From Ascaris suum (lineage: Eukaryota; Nematoda; Chromadorea; Rhabditida; Ascarididae): 64,000 bases of DNA. Shown in pieces: positions 1 to 22,800 of this stretch (the first letter of the stretch is position 1; the number at the start of each line of letters is the position of its first letter). The notes below the pieces were generated by a model, which was given only the letters and a program-made list of their open reading frames with translations, was not told the origin of the DNA and made no database searches. A program made the translations under genes and the position numbers. Where the stretch lies: positions 4,836,001 through 4,900,000 of the forward strand of contig CM024190.1 in the NCBI GenBank assembly GCA_013433145.1. Direction: 5' to 3'.

Positions 1-1732
1 TTCGTTTACTCGAGAGTCATATCGGTTTGGAGTAATCACCCATCTGAAGTAATCAATTTATGCCCTATTGAACAGTTCAGAGCGCCACTTTAGCGTGCAA
101 CAGCACAAATATCCTTAATCAACAGCTGAAGTCTGTCTCAAAGCACCTTAAGTTTGCATTATCAATGTCCAGTATTACACTGAGCAATCGCAACGACATC
201 GCTTCAACAGTTTCATTGTTTTCCTCTTCTTTTTTCTTTCTCTTCTCCCTATATTTCACTCATTTGTGTGTTTTTCTCTTTCATGTTTAATATAGTTTCT
301 CTTGCATGTAATGAATATGTTCGCCTTAGATATTCTGAATCACTTCTGTCTCACTTTCTCAAACAGAGTGTCGAACAACCTGCTAATTGCGGCATGCCTT
401 TAGGTAAGGAAATATTTTTAGGTAAGGAAATATACGGATCTTGCTGTAACACTGCTGCTGACACCACGGTGTTCAGAGTGATCTATAAGCTTATTGAACA
501 ATCGTTAGTTCGGAAATTGGATGCATCGCTTACGAAACGTCGTCTGTTTCACGCTTGCTTCTCTCATAGGTGCTTTCCGGAGCTGTATGCGTCACAGTTA
601 TTATCTGCTGGCAGTGCAATTCGTGATGGTCGAGCAAACACTACTCCCACTCTACACCGGAATTTTCATTGCTCAGAAATTGCTGCTAACTAATTTAAGG
701 TCGTAAATTATATCATACAAATCTTTCGGCGCAGGTGCATCCAGTATTTCCGCAAAGCGCACATAGTATACCGTTGTTAAATTCTGAAATATTGCACGTA
801 AGAATGCTCATCTTATTTTGTTTTCTACGCGATGACCGCTCAAAATATGCAACAATGTTAATTTATTATGGCTGCTCACGAATGAGATTTCTCGAAGTCT
901 TTACGCCCAGGTGTCAGGATAAAATTCCGATTGATGATTTCCAGTCCGGAAACCTTAGGACACTGCTGAATTAAATTTAATCTCAATATATGCTGCAAAA
1001 TTGTGTGAATAGTTTTTCCGACATACACTTTGAAACACTAATCTATTGTCTCATTTTTCTTCAGATTTCACTTCCTTCATTAACGCATTACCTCAACTTT
1101 GTTTTTGTCTGGATTATCTGTTTTCATCGAATTTCCTACTACGTCGATTTCTAAATGGCGTTGAATACTCAGAGTAGGAGGGTGTATGAAGCACGCAGCC
1201 TCTTGCCGAAATACTATTGGTTGTCCTACTCATGCGTTGATTCGATCGGTTTTTTTTTTCTTTCGTTTGTTTGTTTATTTTGAGAAAGAAAACTTCCACA
1301 AATGACTAAAGTAATAGGCGAAAGAAATCAGTACAAATCCCTCTGCCTAGAACGATAGCATTTGGACGGCGATTGATGGTTGAAAAATTCTTCGTCGCAT
1401 TCTTGCAACACAATCAGAGGATTTTATTAAGCAAAAGGAATAACTGATGGTTATGGAGGCACTTATGTGAACAAATTTAAAGCATATTGTTGAAGCATGT
1501 GATCAAAGACGTGATGAACTTGCTGCTGTTATAGGTGCGTTTAAAGAGGATGTTCTCTCTCATGTACTTGAAGTAGGACTTCAAAGAACGCCTCACGTGG
1601 AGCTTATTAAGCAGCATGACACATGCGATTCATTGAAACTGTGCAGCAATAAGCCAATTTGAAGCTTGGGGTTGGTGTTATGGGCATTATGCACCTCGTA
1701 ACGTTCATATTTTTTGTGAATGCATTGCGCAG
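1..1732. other. Spacer downstream of innexin A, no gene supported
   Basis: No exon with recognisable protein similarity was found on either strand. The region holds AT-rich sequence, a T-rich run near 1250-1280, and a short direct tandem repeat at 400-434 in which the string TTTAGGTAAGGA occurs twice. A minus-strand AATAAA (plus-strand TTTATT at 1423-1428) lies about 305 bp past the innexin A stop and could be its polyadenylation signal, but this is weak. A 141-residue open frame at 268-693 has no recognisable domain and was not accepted. Confidence 0.5.
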
Positions 1733-4700
1733 TTAAGAGAATGGTGTTTTTATTTCGTCGGGTTCCGTCTTCGGTGCGCCAAGAGCGGGGATCGCCATCA
1801 CGGGAGCACAGCGGATATCGTCGTTCTCTCTGCAATTTCTTCCTTCATTATATTCACTGAAAAAGTGCGAATGTGTTTATGTGTAAATGAATATTGAAAT
1901 TTCATGCAAAAGCCTTTGCGAGTATCTATCTTCACTCTAAGAGAAGCACCGATTATTACTCGCTAGCCCCCAGCTCTTTACCTGGTCCTCACATGTTGCA
2001 TCATCCGTTGCTGCTGTATGAATATTAAAACTAATGCAGTTACCCATTCCACAGAGTCCAGCACTTTGTCGTTGTGAACAATTTCTGTAGTTGCGTTCTT
2101 GTCCATTTTGATCGCAACTTTGAAGCGATCCTCCTTTGAAAGAGCGATTGTGGTTATAACAAGTGAGTGCTTACTTCTCGCCAACAGCGAACAGATCGTA
2201 GAGACGACCGACGACCAGGCTGGTCACGATTTCGCCTGCATTTTGCACCATAAGACGCAGTACGAGCATTCCATCGCCCCCGAGCTGACGTGCAAGTGCC
2301 TCCACTCGACGAGGCATCAGTTGCGTACGGGCATGCTGAATGCATTCGATCGCTGTCAACATCTCAGTTGAGGTAACTGTGATCGGTTCATTCCTCCTTA
2401 TTATTACAGAACTCTTATGAACACTTCGGCAAGACGAAGCAAGGACAGGAAAGCATCTGAGTGTATTAACAGTCAACTCTATCCCGCACACCGCTTCTGA
2501 ATGGCGCAAGAACTTTCCTGCGAACATGGGAAAGCTTTTCCAAGAACACATTTATCCAGTGAAATCTGCCAGCAACGACAAGTTGCTTTCCAAACACGTT
2601 TTTTTTTGAATCTCTGAACTATTTGTGATGTTACCGTTCGATATTTACAAATTCTTGATAAATACCGACGTTGGATTTCGCCAAAGCCTAGAAACTAAAT
2701 AAGGTGGAAGTTTCGTTACCCCAAGAGTAATGAGTCCTTCAAGGAAGTCGTATTTGGACGATGGTGACGACATCACGTAAATCCAGTATATGAAATTAAC
2801 ACACGTTGTGGAGAGCAGAATCAAAATCCACCACCAGAGGCCGAGGAAGATTTTCTCATTGAACATATTCGCCATAAGGACACACTGAATAGTGAAATGG
2901 TGGCGATGTCCAATGTCTCGAACCTAGAAATCTCGAACTTGAAACCCCGCGTGACGTTGTTTCGTCTGATTATTGCCGTTGAATCATTTGTCAATACTCT
3001 TCTATAATAAACGCTTTCTATTAGCACTATTACCGCGCTGCTTTAACATTCATCCGATTCATTTGTCAACAAGTTTTTCCTCCTACAATTTGTATCGTAT
3101 GAACACCTAAAATAAAGTATGAAAAATGGTGGCTGGAGTGAGTTGTCATTACGCACAAAAAGGAAGGTGGTTCAAGATGGTTTAAGGTTTTTCAAGCGCC
3201 TGATGATGTTGAGACTTTTGAAGCAGGGATGCGGGCATCATTTTGTGGTTAGAAGAAGACAATTTCGGGTTAGCACATGCAACACGCACCTTGAAGTCAC
3301 ACATCGTCACACGAGGGAATAGTCCAGTAGTTTGCCACGAACGCTGCTCTAGCAGTGCCTTCGTCAAGTCGTAGCCGCTCGAGCCAAGGTATGCGGAAAG
3401 GATCATGTGCTGAAGAGAGTTAAATTTATTCCATTCTCAAGTCTTTTAAGCCATAGTGTTCATGGACTTTGGCGGTGGGCGTGACTCGTGATCGCACTAT
3501 TATAGCAATAAATTTGCCACTCGAATAGGAAACTTGATATTCTTGGGCGGTGTGGAACTCTAGCAGGCCGTCAATGATCATTGAAGTAATGACGCCACTA
3601 GCGTTACGCCATGCCCGTCTGTTCTTCTTCTTAGAATGGTAGTGCTTTTTCATATTCATCTCATTCAATAATTTTATACGGACGTCTTAAACATTATTTG
3701 AAAAACTTCCGTGAAGGAAGCGCCCTGTTTCGGCAACGCAATTGCTTCTAAAAAGGAGAGGAAGTTCGGAGGATCACCTGGACGAGGGCATTGCCAATGA
3801 AAAGGATCTTCGTCATAATGTAGACGCAGCTGAGATACGAATTCGTCAATAACCTGCAATATGTTTAAGCAGAAATAATAGACACATGAAAGACAGCGAA
3901 TAGTTAGATGTACGGTAAATGAGCAAAAGGCGTCAAAAAGAACAACGGTAAAAGGGGGCTGTAATCAATACACAATAACTTCAGAAGCGAAAAAGATGAT
4001 GCAATATTAAAACGGAGATGGAAGTATGATGGAATGCTGAAAGCACTGGGTGGAATGCACAGAGGGATATGATCGCTGAAACGTACGGTGATGTCGCCGT
4101 CAAACTGCCTCACCTGTGCACAACCTTTCCAGAAGTGACCCCTCGAAAATATGCATGGAAACGTTGTAGTGGACAATGCTAAATTGACTTTTGATGCAGA
4201 CCTCACACGGCTGTCACTGCAACCACTGCGGATGAGTGTTACGCGATTCAAGATGCTTTCGCTGCTACTTCGGTAACAACACATTTTTTGGGGGGCTGCA
4301 CAAGCGTGTTATTGGTAAACTTGCATGCGAGAGAACACTCTCGACCTTTGTGCGATAATGTGCTACACCGAAACGTTGCCATATGCGATTTCGTTAAAGT
4401 GCTCTGGTGCTGTCCTGTGACCCCAAAATGAGGTACAAAACGAATGTGAAATAATGAATTAAGCTGAGAGGGTGTATCAAAGAAAAATTTGAAACACTTT
4501 GGAAGGCTCATGGCAATGGAGCATTTCCTGGAACTCAAGTAATCCCGTTTTGAAAAAGACCAAACACCGCAAGAGCGCGACCAGAAGTCTCCATGATCGC
4601 TCAACTGCATAACTTCCGAAAATCTTGACAAATATTGGATGATTTGTTCGTTCTGATTATTGAATAAATGAAACCGGAGCTCAAGAGGCAACAACTGGAC

Positions 4701-6991
4701 ACGGCCGACGAGATCCTGGCCATATCGCAGGATGTGCTTGAATTGTTTAGATATGAGGACTTGGAAGGAGTGTTTGAGGCGTAGCAAAAGAGGTGAGATC
4801 ATTGCGAAAGGGCACTATTTTGGAATGAAGGCGAGATCTAAATTAGGTAATTCTAGATCTTTTAATAGGCCTTTTCGCCTACTGTTTAATAGTAACTTTT
4901 ACTTTTTTTTGGTAGCACTTTGTACATTTATTCGCCCTTTGTCGCATCCGATTTGTTCGACCCCGCCAGAGCTAGGGTCCTGAAGGCGATTGTTAAAAAA
5001 TGAATTTCTTCCCGGCTTTTCCCTTCTTATAGGAATTTTGGGTCTATGCGTGAACAAATTTCAGCACTCCTGAATCGCCATTTCTCGTATACGTTTGTTT
5101 GCATGAACAAAAGAATTTTAAAAACACATTTTGTATTAACCGCTTCTTTGGCAAGCCAACAGCAGCTATGAATGACTGGAGAAGATGAAGGAAAATAGCA
5201 AAAATGCAAAGTATAGCAGCTTATCTCTGACCCATTCTAGTCAAGCTTCTGCGTTTTGCGTTAATGTACTGCTTGCTTGTTTTTCCAGCTAGCTTTTATA
5301 GTTCTGCTTGAGGAACACAAACGCATTCACTGATGGCAACTTTTCACTGCTTATTCGAAATGCAGGACAAGTTATTAATTGCACATGAATGTAGCAAACC
5401 TGAATAAGAAGACAAATGGGTTGCTGTGCGTAACACGTTGGTGGATGTGCCTATGATGAAGTGCTCGCTCAAGATGTGCCGCCACCGCGTCGACGACATT
5501 GCTTACCTCGTTCGTGCTCGGATTTTTCTGAGCCGCCATGCTTGCCATCGTAATCACTGCACGTGTTTGAATGCCTCAATTCAGTATATCACATTACAAG
5601 TTTTCCTTCAGCGATATCTATTCATTCTCGTTGAACCACTTAACCATTCAACGTTCTTCGCATGATTTTATGTCATCTCTTTACAAACACACCTCCATAA
5701 GTTTGCACAGATTTGCATAATCCATATCATTAACCAAGCACTTAGTGTGTTTTGCAGCCAAAATATACTCATAATGATGAGTGCTATTTTCGAGGTAAAT
5801 TAAAAGGAGCATTCTGCAAGCGCTTACCTGACATCCAGTTGAGCATACGCCAGAATACATGTGGTCCTGTGAACATAAGAGCTTGCATCATAAGCATGAA
5901 AGGCACCCACTGCAAACATCCACTTTTCTATGCAACTCTAAAGCATTCATTCACACAATTACATTAAGCAGCATTCACGTTCATCGATCGTTATTTATAT
6001 CGTTCAGGACACCTATTGTACCTTTCCGTTTCTGCAGCAACCACTAAAGTCTGTCGTTTAGGTGCTTAGCATTTCGATGACAGTACATTTTAGACCATAA
6101 AAACTCTCCATGCGTTCTGGTCAAATTATTGAATATTGCATTTTCGCTCTACTGAAGCTTTTCTTTCGCACTGCAGCACCTTTTGTGCCCATAAGTGGCT
6201 GTTATTTTAAGAGGGTGTTTCCATGTGAATACCTGTCAACAAATCACTCCAAATGACTGTCATGTGTTATAACGAACGACAAAAACGCATTTTCCTGGCC
6301 CATCAATAGTGCCCCCATGAAGTTCGAGCACTTGAAGCGCACTATAACAATGGAACCTTCATGAAATGGTGTCACACTAGTGACATCCACTGTATAGGAG
6401 GAAACCGTTGATCATAGCATGTGCTCGCAAGTTTAGGCATGTGCATGCCTGTCCGCACATCATCCACCTGTGGTGCGTTTACGAATAGAGGCAATCAATG
6501 TCCTCCTGCATACATTGCAATGAAAAACTCACCTGATAGTAAGTCAGTTCTCGTTCAGCTCGATGTCTGCTACTCTGAGGAATCTTCTGATCGAGTGGAA
6601 CATAGTAAGTGTTCTCAACGAAGCAGTAATCTTCGGCATATTGCTCCCATCCTTTCTGGGAAGCTAATTCTGCGGGCAACCAGCACTGAATCGGTTTCCC
6701 ACCATATTCCTATAATGCTACTCATTTCAACTCGTTTTCAGTTGAAAATCGACTAAACGGGGACAGGTGATACAATTAACAGCATGTAACCAAAGAAATA
6801 ATTTTATTCAATTCATTAACCGATGTTTCCAATAAATGAAATGTTTTGAGAAGGCCGCTTATCTTTGCAATAATCGTAAACGCAGCGGCCAGCAGAATGT
6901 AACTGGTGACTCGATAGTTGAGACGGTCGATGAAATCCTCTTCGTATCTTGGTTTCGTTATCGATTCGATCAGCTTGCCGAGACGATCCAT
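1733..6991 (-). CDS. Innexin A (gap junction channel protein), nine exons
   Basis: Four-TM innexin of about 415 aa. Innexins form invertebrate gap junctions and hemichannels in the plasma membrane. Exons, in coding order: 6991-6863, 6709-6533, 5909-5828, 5574-5400, 3853-3778, 3409-3290, 2923-2720, about 2362-2175, 1829-1733. All junctions agree in codon phase. Landmarks: residues 1-43 contain EEDFIDRLNY and TM1; loop-1 cysteines at 52 (PIQCW) and 72 (EDYCF); YYQWVPF enters TM2; exon 5 reads NSYLSCVYIMTKILF (TM3); loop-2 cysteines at 250 (FPRVTMCDF) and 267 (TIQCVL); MFNEKIF leads into TM4; DGMLVLRLM lies in the C-terminal tail. Start ATG is at 6991, just after a TTTCAG acceptor. The first intron (6862-6710) begins AT, not GT. 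The start of exon 8 is the least certain boundary; the exon 4 acceptor (TTGAG) is weak. Length is normal for the family. Confidence 0.9.
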
Positions 6992-7017
6992 CACGAGTGT
7001 TGCCAAATGATGATTCT

Positions 7018-7026
7018 CTGAAACTC
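7018..7026 (-). promoter_or_regulatory. Putative 3' splice or SL trans-splice acceptor upstream of innexin A
   Basis: The minus strand reads GAGTTTCAG directly before the 5' end of the first innexin A coding exon, 26 bases upstream of the ATG at 6991. This matches the nematode TTTCAG acceptor. No upstream coding exon was found, so it may receive a spliced leader or join an untranslated exon. Inference only. Confidence 0.45.
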
Positions 7027-16852
<9,826 letters not shown>

Positions 16853-19800
16853 ATGCTGCATTTATTACCGCAATATCTGGAGAAACTTCACGCGACACAC
16901 GATGAGGATGCGGTTGATCGAATCAACTATATGTATACGAATATACTCTTGCTCAGTTTCTCAATCCTCCTCACTGGCAAACATTACATCGGTAAACCGC
17001 TGCAGTGCTGGGTGCCCGCACAGTTCAAGGTACGGGAACGAATAAAAAAACGAATCAAGATTCAATCGCGCCTATGACCACGGTCGCTGACAACGGTGTT
17101 AACAAATTTCTGCAATTTTGCGAAGCTGTTAGTTTCGAACAACTGAAAGCAGCTTCAGCCTACTCCTGGTTGCGCTTTAATCCGGGCAAATATATTTCTG
17201 TGCTCATTAAATACGAATAATTAGCCGTTCCAAAATAGTTATAGCAGTTTTTTGAACTTTAACGTTGTGGATACTAAACAAGAGGGCAAAAGTACGTTAC
17301 CAAAGCATAAAAATTCCAAACGAAACATTCAAACAGTAGAATCGGATTCGAACGAAAAAGTATTTTTCAACTCTGATGCAGATCTGATAATGAACGCACT
17401 TAATCGCCAATGCCTTCGAGTACAAATAAAGACAGACAGGGAACGTGTGCAAATAAGGTAACATAAGGTGAAATAAACTGCATGAACGATGTTGCGACGT
17501 CCATCAATTGTGAAAGGAAGATAGGAAAATAAAAGGCTAATGAGCAGATTTTAATATCAGGACTTTCTCCTCAGGTTCTTTAATACTGTCGAATAATGGA
17601 CTTTCTCCTTAATCTAAATTGAACAAATCCGTTCTCTCGCGGTTAGTTGGGACCGCGAGAGATCCACACAGAAAAAAAAAATTATGAAAGCACGAAGAAG
17701 GAACAAATAGAAGCTTTCGCGTCGAATTGGCTATATGACGATATGCTCGCAAGTCATAAACGGTTCTGAAGATATGCTTCATGCAATATTTGATGGTGAG
17801 ACGAATTGCTTTTACCTCAAAATTTAAGCCGTATATTTGCTCGAGGAAAATGTTCGAAATCAAGTGGAGTGTGTGCAATATTTCTTAAACGGATATTGAG
17901 AAAGTTGTAGGGTGGCTGGGAAGTCTATATTGAGAACCACTGCTTCATCGAGAATACGTACTTCGTACGGATGGATGAAGATCTGCCGAATGATGGCGCT
18001 GAACGAGAAAGGAGGTTCTGTATTTATCCCACATTTTTAAGCTTGTTGGTGGAGAAAACATACTGGAATAAAGTACCCTTTTGGGAAATTGAGGTGCAAG
18101 AAACGCATCTGAGATACTCGTGTCGTTGTGGTTGTTTTTGAAACTCGCGTGGGAAGATGTGACTTGGCCAACTTGAAGGAAGGGAACAACTGACTGCACC
18201 ATGCTACATGTGCAATCACAGTCCCATCTGAGCAACGCGCATGATTCTGTTGCATATTTTGAAGCCCTCCACTGAGACGGCCTGGGCACATTTTCACTTT
18301 CGCCACAGGATGCTTTAATTATGCTGGAAGCGTCGAGGCACTTCCACCATTGCAGGTCTAGTTTCTTGAACATTTTTACACACAACTTAGGATGACTCAG
18401 GCAGTCCCGTTTGTGTTGAACGTTTCATGGTGGCAGTATGCACCGCAGAGGTTCTACGCAGAAGCGATAAATTATTTCACGTCAAAGCAGCCACAAAAAA
18501 ATAAATGAAAATGGAAATTTGAATTTATCAAATATGAAGGCATAAAACCCTGTGGCGATGCATTTGGCTGCTTAGATTGCCTAAGATGAGTTGCTCAATG
18601 CTCGTCGAAGACGTTAGTGTTTTTAACACTTTGCCGAATATAAAGAAACTGTTGCTTGCTACTCAGAATTGGTTTTTTGTTTACTCGGAATTGCTTCTTT
18701 GCTTATTGTGTCTGTAAGATTGCTCGTTTAAGGGACGCTTGTTAGGTCGGAAATATGCCGAAAGAAAAAAGAAACCTGAACGGTCTTCCCGAGCTGTCTA
18801 TTATGAAATTGTCCGATAAATAGGACGAAATGTGAAAAAAAGGCACAAAGGCATTTTTTTCTCAACTCACTTAAGAACTCAGAGGGAAACTGACTCTTTC
18901 ACAAGAGCTCCATTACTCTGGAGAAACTTCCAGCAAGAAAACTTTGTCTTCATTGGTGCCTTTTTGAAAATGCTTTCACTCATTAATATGCATGCAGCAA
19001 GCCTATCTCCAATCAGCACCACAAAATGAATCCGCTTGTGCCAGAAGTATCCCATGATGGAGATAATCCAATACCAGTCGGTGTCACAGCTGCAGCCTAG
19101 GTTTTTTTTGCATGACCCAACTCTAATCGATACAAATCGCATGGCCTTGGCCTCATTTTCCCTTCTCTTTTCATTTAAGTCTGATTAAAAATATTTTTTC
19201 AATCTCTTCCACAATTTTTTTCACTTCACTGAGGAGGTGTATGACGCTACGTTATTACACTTTTATTAATGGAATTTTAGTGAGTTTTCCTCAGGTTCTT
19301 AAATTTCTTCGCACTGGTGCACCCCTCGCCATCTCTCGTAATGCAGTCCGTCCATTGTATACGAAAGCGGCGATCCTTTATTTGGTACTCCATATCAAGA
19401 GCCTAAATGTCGTATTTGTATAATGGACCTGCCTACATTTCTGGGAAAGGTGTATGAGTGATTTCATGATAGCAGCGAAGCTCGATCCTCACATAACCGA
19501 GCTCACCTTCGAGCTTCCTTCAACTCACAACCGGTCCATTATTGCGCATATCAAGAAGCTTTTTTTTGCAGGGAGCTTGCTTACTACCAGTGGATTCCGT
19601 TTATTCTAGCTATGCAAGCCGCATTTTGCTATGCCCCGCGTCTTATTTGGAAAGTGCTCAACAATCGCAGCGGTAGGTTTCGGTAATGCATGTTTTCCCT
19701 TTGCGTTTTGTTGCTGTCGTTGCCACGCATCAAAGCAATTAAATATTCCAAAAGAAGTCCACAGATGCAAGGTGTTTATCAATTTTCGCGCTTGTGAGCA

Positions 19801-22800
19801 GATATTAGATTGCAAACGGCAATCACTTTCGAGATTATTCTGGTTTCGTGATTTGATCCTTCCGTCGATTCATCATAAGGTTGTCAGACGTGTTATTGCA
19901 CCAAGTGGCGCCGAACCGTTAAATGTCGATAAAGTACCGCCCCAGTCATTTTTTTCGAAATCACAGAAAGATGGGTGGTTTTCTAGAAATTCGTGTGGTA
20001 AAAAATAGAAAAAAGATTTGAAGATATGATGCATCCTCACTCAATGTTCTTCATCACATCATTCAAGTATCTTCCCGGATGCTGATCATCGAACTAGTGC
20101 CATCTTTTAGTGGGCATTTTCGTAACTCGCTTCCGGTAGACTTCGAACCAACGGTGCTCTTGTTGTTATGCAACTTTGAGAGGTGTGATTATTCATGGAC
20201 GCGTGATTATCGTCGGTCTTTTTAATAGCAATATGTGAGTAATGCCGTCAAAATTCAGCCTCTCTCTACTTGCACAGTTCTAATGAATGGAGTGATAAAT
20301 TCTACGACAATTGCTGGATGAGTAAGCATTTGCTCAGCTTTGCATTCAATAGCCATTGTCGTTCAAGTGATTTTCATCGCGTTGACGCTTCTTATTTAAT
20401 GCAATACTCAAATTGCTTATTCGCAATGACATGTGTAGAGGTGAAATCGTTAATGGGAAAAGCAGCAGATTCGCTGCTTAATGTGAAAGAAACTTCACTC
20501 TTGCAGGCATTAATCTAACAGCTTTTATACCGACTGCCCTCGTAACCAAAAAGGATGGCGATAAGAAAGTTCTGAAAAGCGACGAAATGGATTATTCGCC
20601 GTTGGTAAATCGTCTTGAGGAGCATGTGACTTTGGCCGCTGGTAAGCTTTGAGAATGCTCATTTCGATTACAGCAAAAACTATCGGAGAACAGGAGTTAT
20701 AGCGAATATATTTCGGGCATCCTCCTCGCAAGAAGGAAAGTCGAAAATTTAGAAGAAAGACGGAGAAATTCGGTGAGCGAGGAAATGGTTTCTACCACGT
20801 CCCTCCGAAAACTTTAATTTACTGTCAAGAAAACAAATTCAACGATTCAACAAAACGGCCACCTATGTAGGTAGTAAGTTATACTGTTCGCTTCGAAAAA
20901 AGTGATAATGTGCAGTCGTTCTTAATTCGACGAGCTTTTACTCATGTTCATGTATTTCGCACTCATCATTATCTGTCTATTTTCGCAGAATTTAGTACCT
21001 CAGAAACGAAAAATGCAAGCTGAACATTACGTAGAAGAGATGCTTGCAAAGGCGTCATATACATCAGCATTTGCCATTGCGTGGTTTAGCTAAAATGTAG
21101 TTTCGGTTTCTTTGAAAGTATGTGAACATAGTACGCGAATCTACATCAATATCCCTCTCATTTTTCTGCTCGTCCACCCTCTCCAGTGGCGCTTTTACTT
21201 TTTTTTAAAGTTCTAAATGCTGTACACTCGAGGGATGATGGAAATGTTTTGTGCTTCGATATAATAATATTTGTTTAATTGTTCCTTTCATCGAAAGTTG
21301 GAGTGTGGAAAACAATTGCATAGGTGGACTGTGCCATCATCGGACCTTTCGTTAGTTGAGAAGTTGTGAAAAAGAAGCGAGCCTTTTTGTAATCAGATTT
21401 AGAGATAGATTATCCACTCGTTGAAAATCTGCACAGCTTATGAACTCGCTAACATAGTAGCACTAATGAATGAACGCGCATCGATGACTATTAGCAAGAT
21501 TTCCATATCAGACTGCGATTCGAAGAATAACCTCGTCTTCGTGTAATCGTTTGTTTGGCTGCTGAATAAACTTGATGGATGTAGATTTAGTGTTTTCTGT
21601 TTACTTGAGTGCATTTCACAAGCAAGAGGAAGTGCACTCTCACAAAACGTGCTTTTGGTCAGCGAATTGTCCTGCTTCATAGCTCGTCACTGTTCCTTTG
21701 GCAACTCCATCCTCGTCAACCTTCATGATCTCTTTCGATCAATCAACAGGTCATGAACAGGCGTTAATTTTTCCGCTGACGAATGCTTGTTTATTTTTTT
21801 CTATTGGAAGTGCTGCATGTTTTGTCGCTCTTTTATTAACCGTGTTTCAGTGTTCATGTAAAAACCGCATATCTAGAAATGACGATCTGGAAACAAGTAA
21901 TTTAGATGTCGGGTGTCTTTTATTTCAGGTTAGATCCGGTATGCCTCCTCTCAACGAAGAGACCGCTTCTTTCTTATCCCTTCCCTTTAGCAAAGCGGCC
22001 CTCTTCCTTGCCGCCGAAACGACTTTCCTTCGCAGCACCCATTTTTACTCGTCTCGCAATCATTTCAACGCTAATGTGGGTAAGCGGCGAAACCTTCTCC
22101 TTAAAACATACCACTGAACACTCGCTTGACTGGATGGGTGGAATATTGGCGAGGGACACCTCTCCCAGCTGTTGCTTCATTCCCTCCTTCCTTCCCGCCA
22201 TCCTGACAGCCTAGCTTGGGATCCATAAAAGTTTACAGTGGTATGGAATGCCATGAAAGTGAATCTTTCTGGCTAACTGGGGGAGGGATGGTTCCATACG
22301 TAACTGATGTTGCAGCAAAACGCGTTCGCTTTGGCGTTTACGTCACCATACTGTATATCTTCGTGAAGTTTCTCTGGCTTGTCAACGTGGTCGTGCAGTT
22401 CCTTATACTCAACATTTTTCTGGGACCGCAATACACGTTCTGGGGAATCGGAATCGTAAACGATCTCCTACATAACCGCGATTGGAGTACCAGTGGTCAC
22501 TTCCCACGGGTTTGTTTTTCAGCAGTTGAATTTCCTTGGTTACGAGATTGTGACCCTTTTATCATGTACGCTACTGAAACAGCTGACGATGTGTATAGGT
22601 GTTTCATTCACAGCTAGTGGATACTCCGGAAGGCTCGCTGAAAAAAATGTGGAAATGCGGAAACTTCAACTGGAAAAGGGCCGCAATCAACGAACGGAGT
22701 GGAGGAATTAATTCCCATCCCGCTCTCCACAGTCAGAAAGGAAAATTCCGCATTCCGGAATAAAAACGTGGGGATTGTGAAAAATTAGGAGGAATAAGAT

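Noticed and set aside
3426..3668. Minus-strand open frame (...ASGVITSMIIDGLLEF...) as the innexin A TM3 exon
   Set aside because: It can be spliced in phase but lacks innexin residues. The segment 3853-3778, read in the phase set by exon 4, gives NSYLSCVYIMTKILF, a clear TM3 match with a proper donor.
4248..4802. 184-residue minus-strand open frame within an innexin A intron
   Set aside because: No recognisable domain, and it contributes nothing to the innexin. Could be a nested exon but nothing in the sequence supports it.
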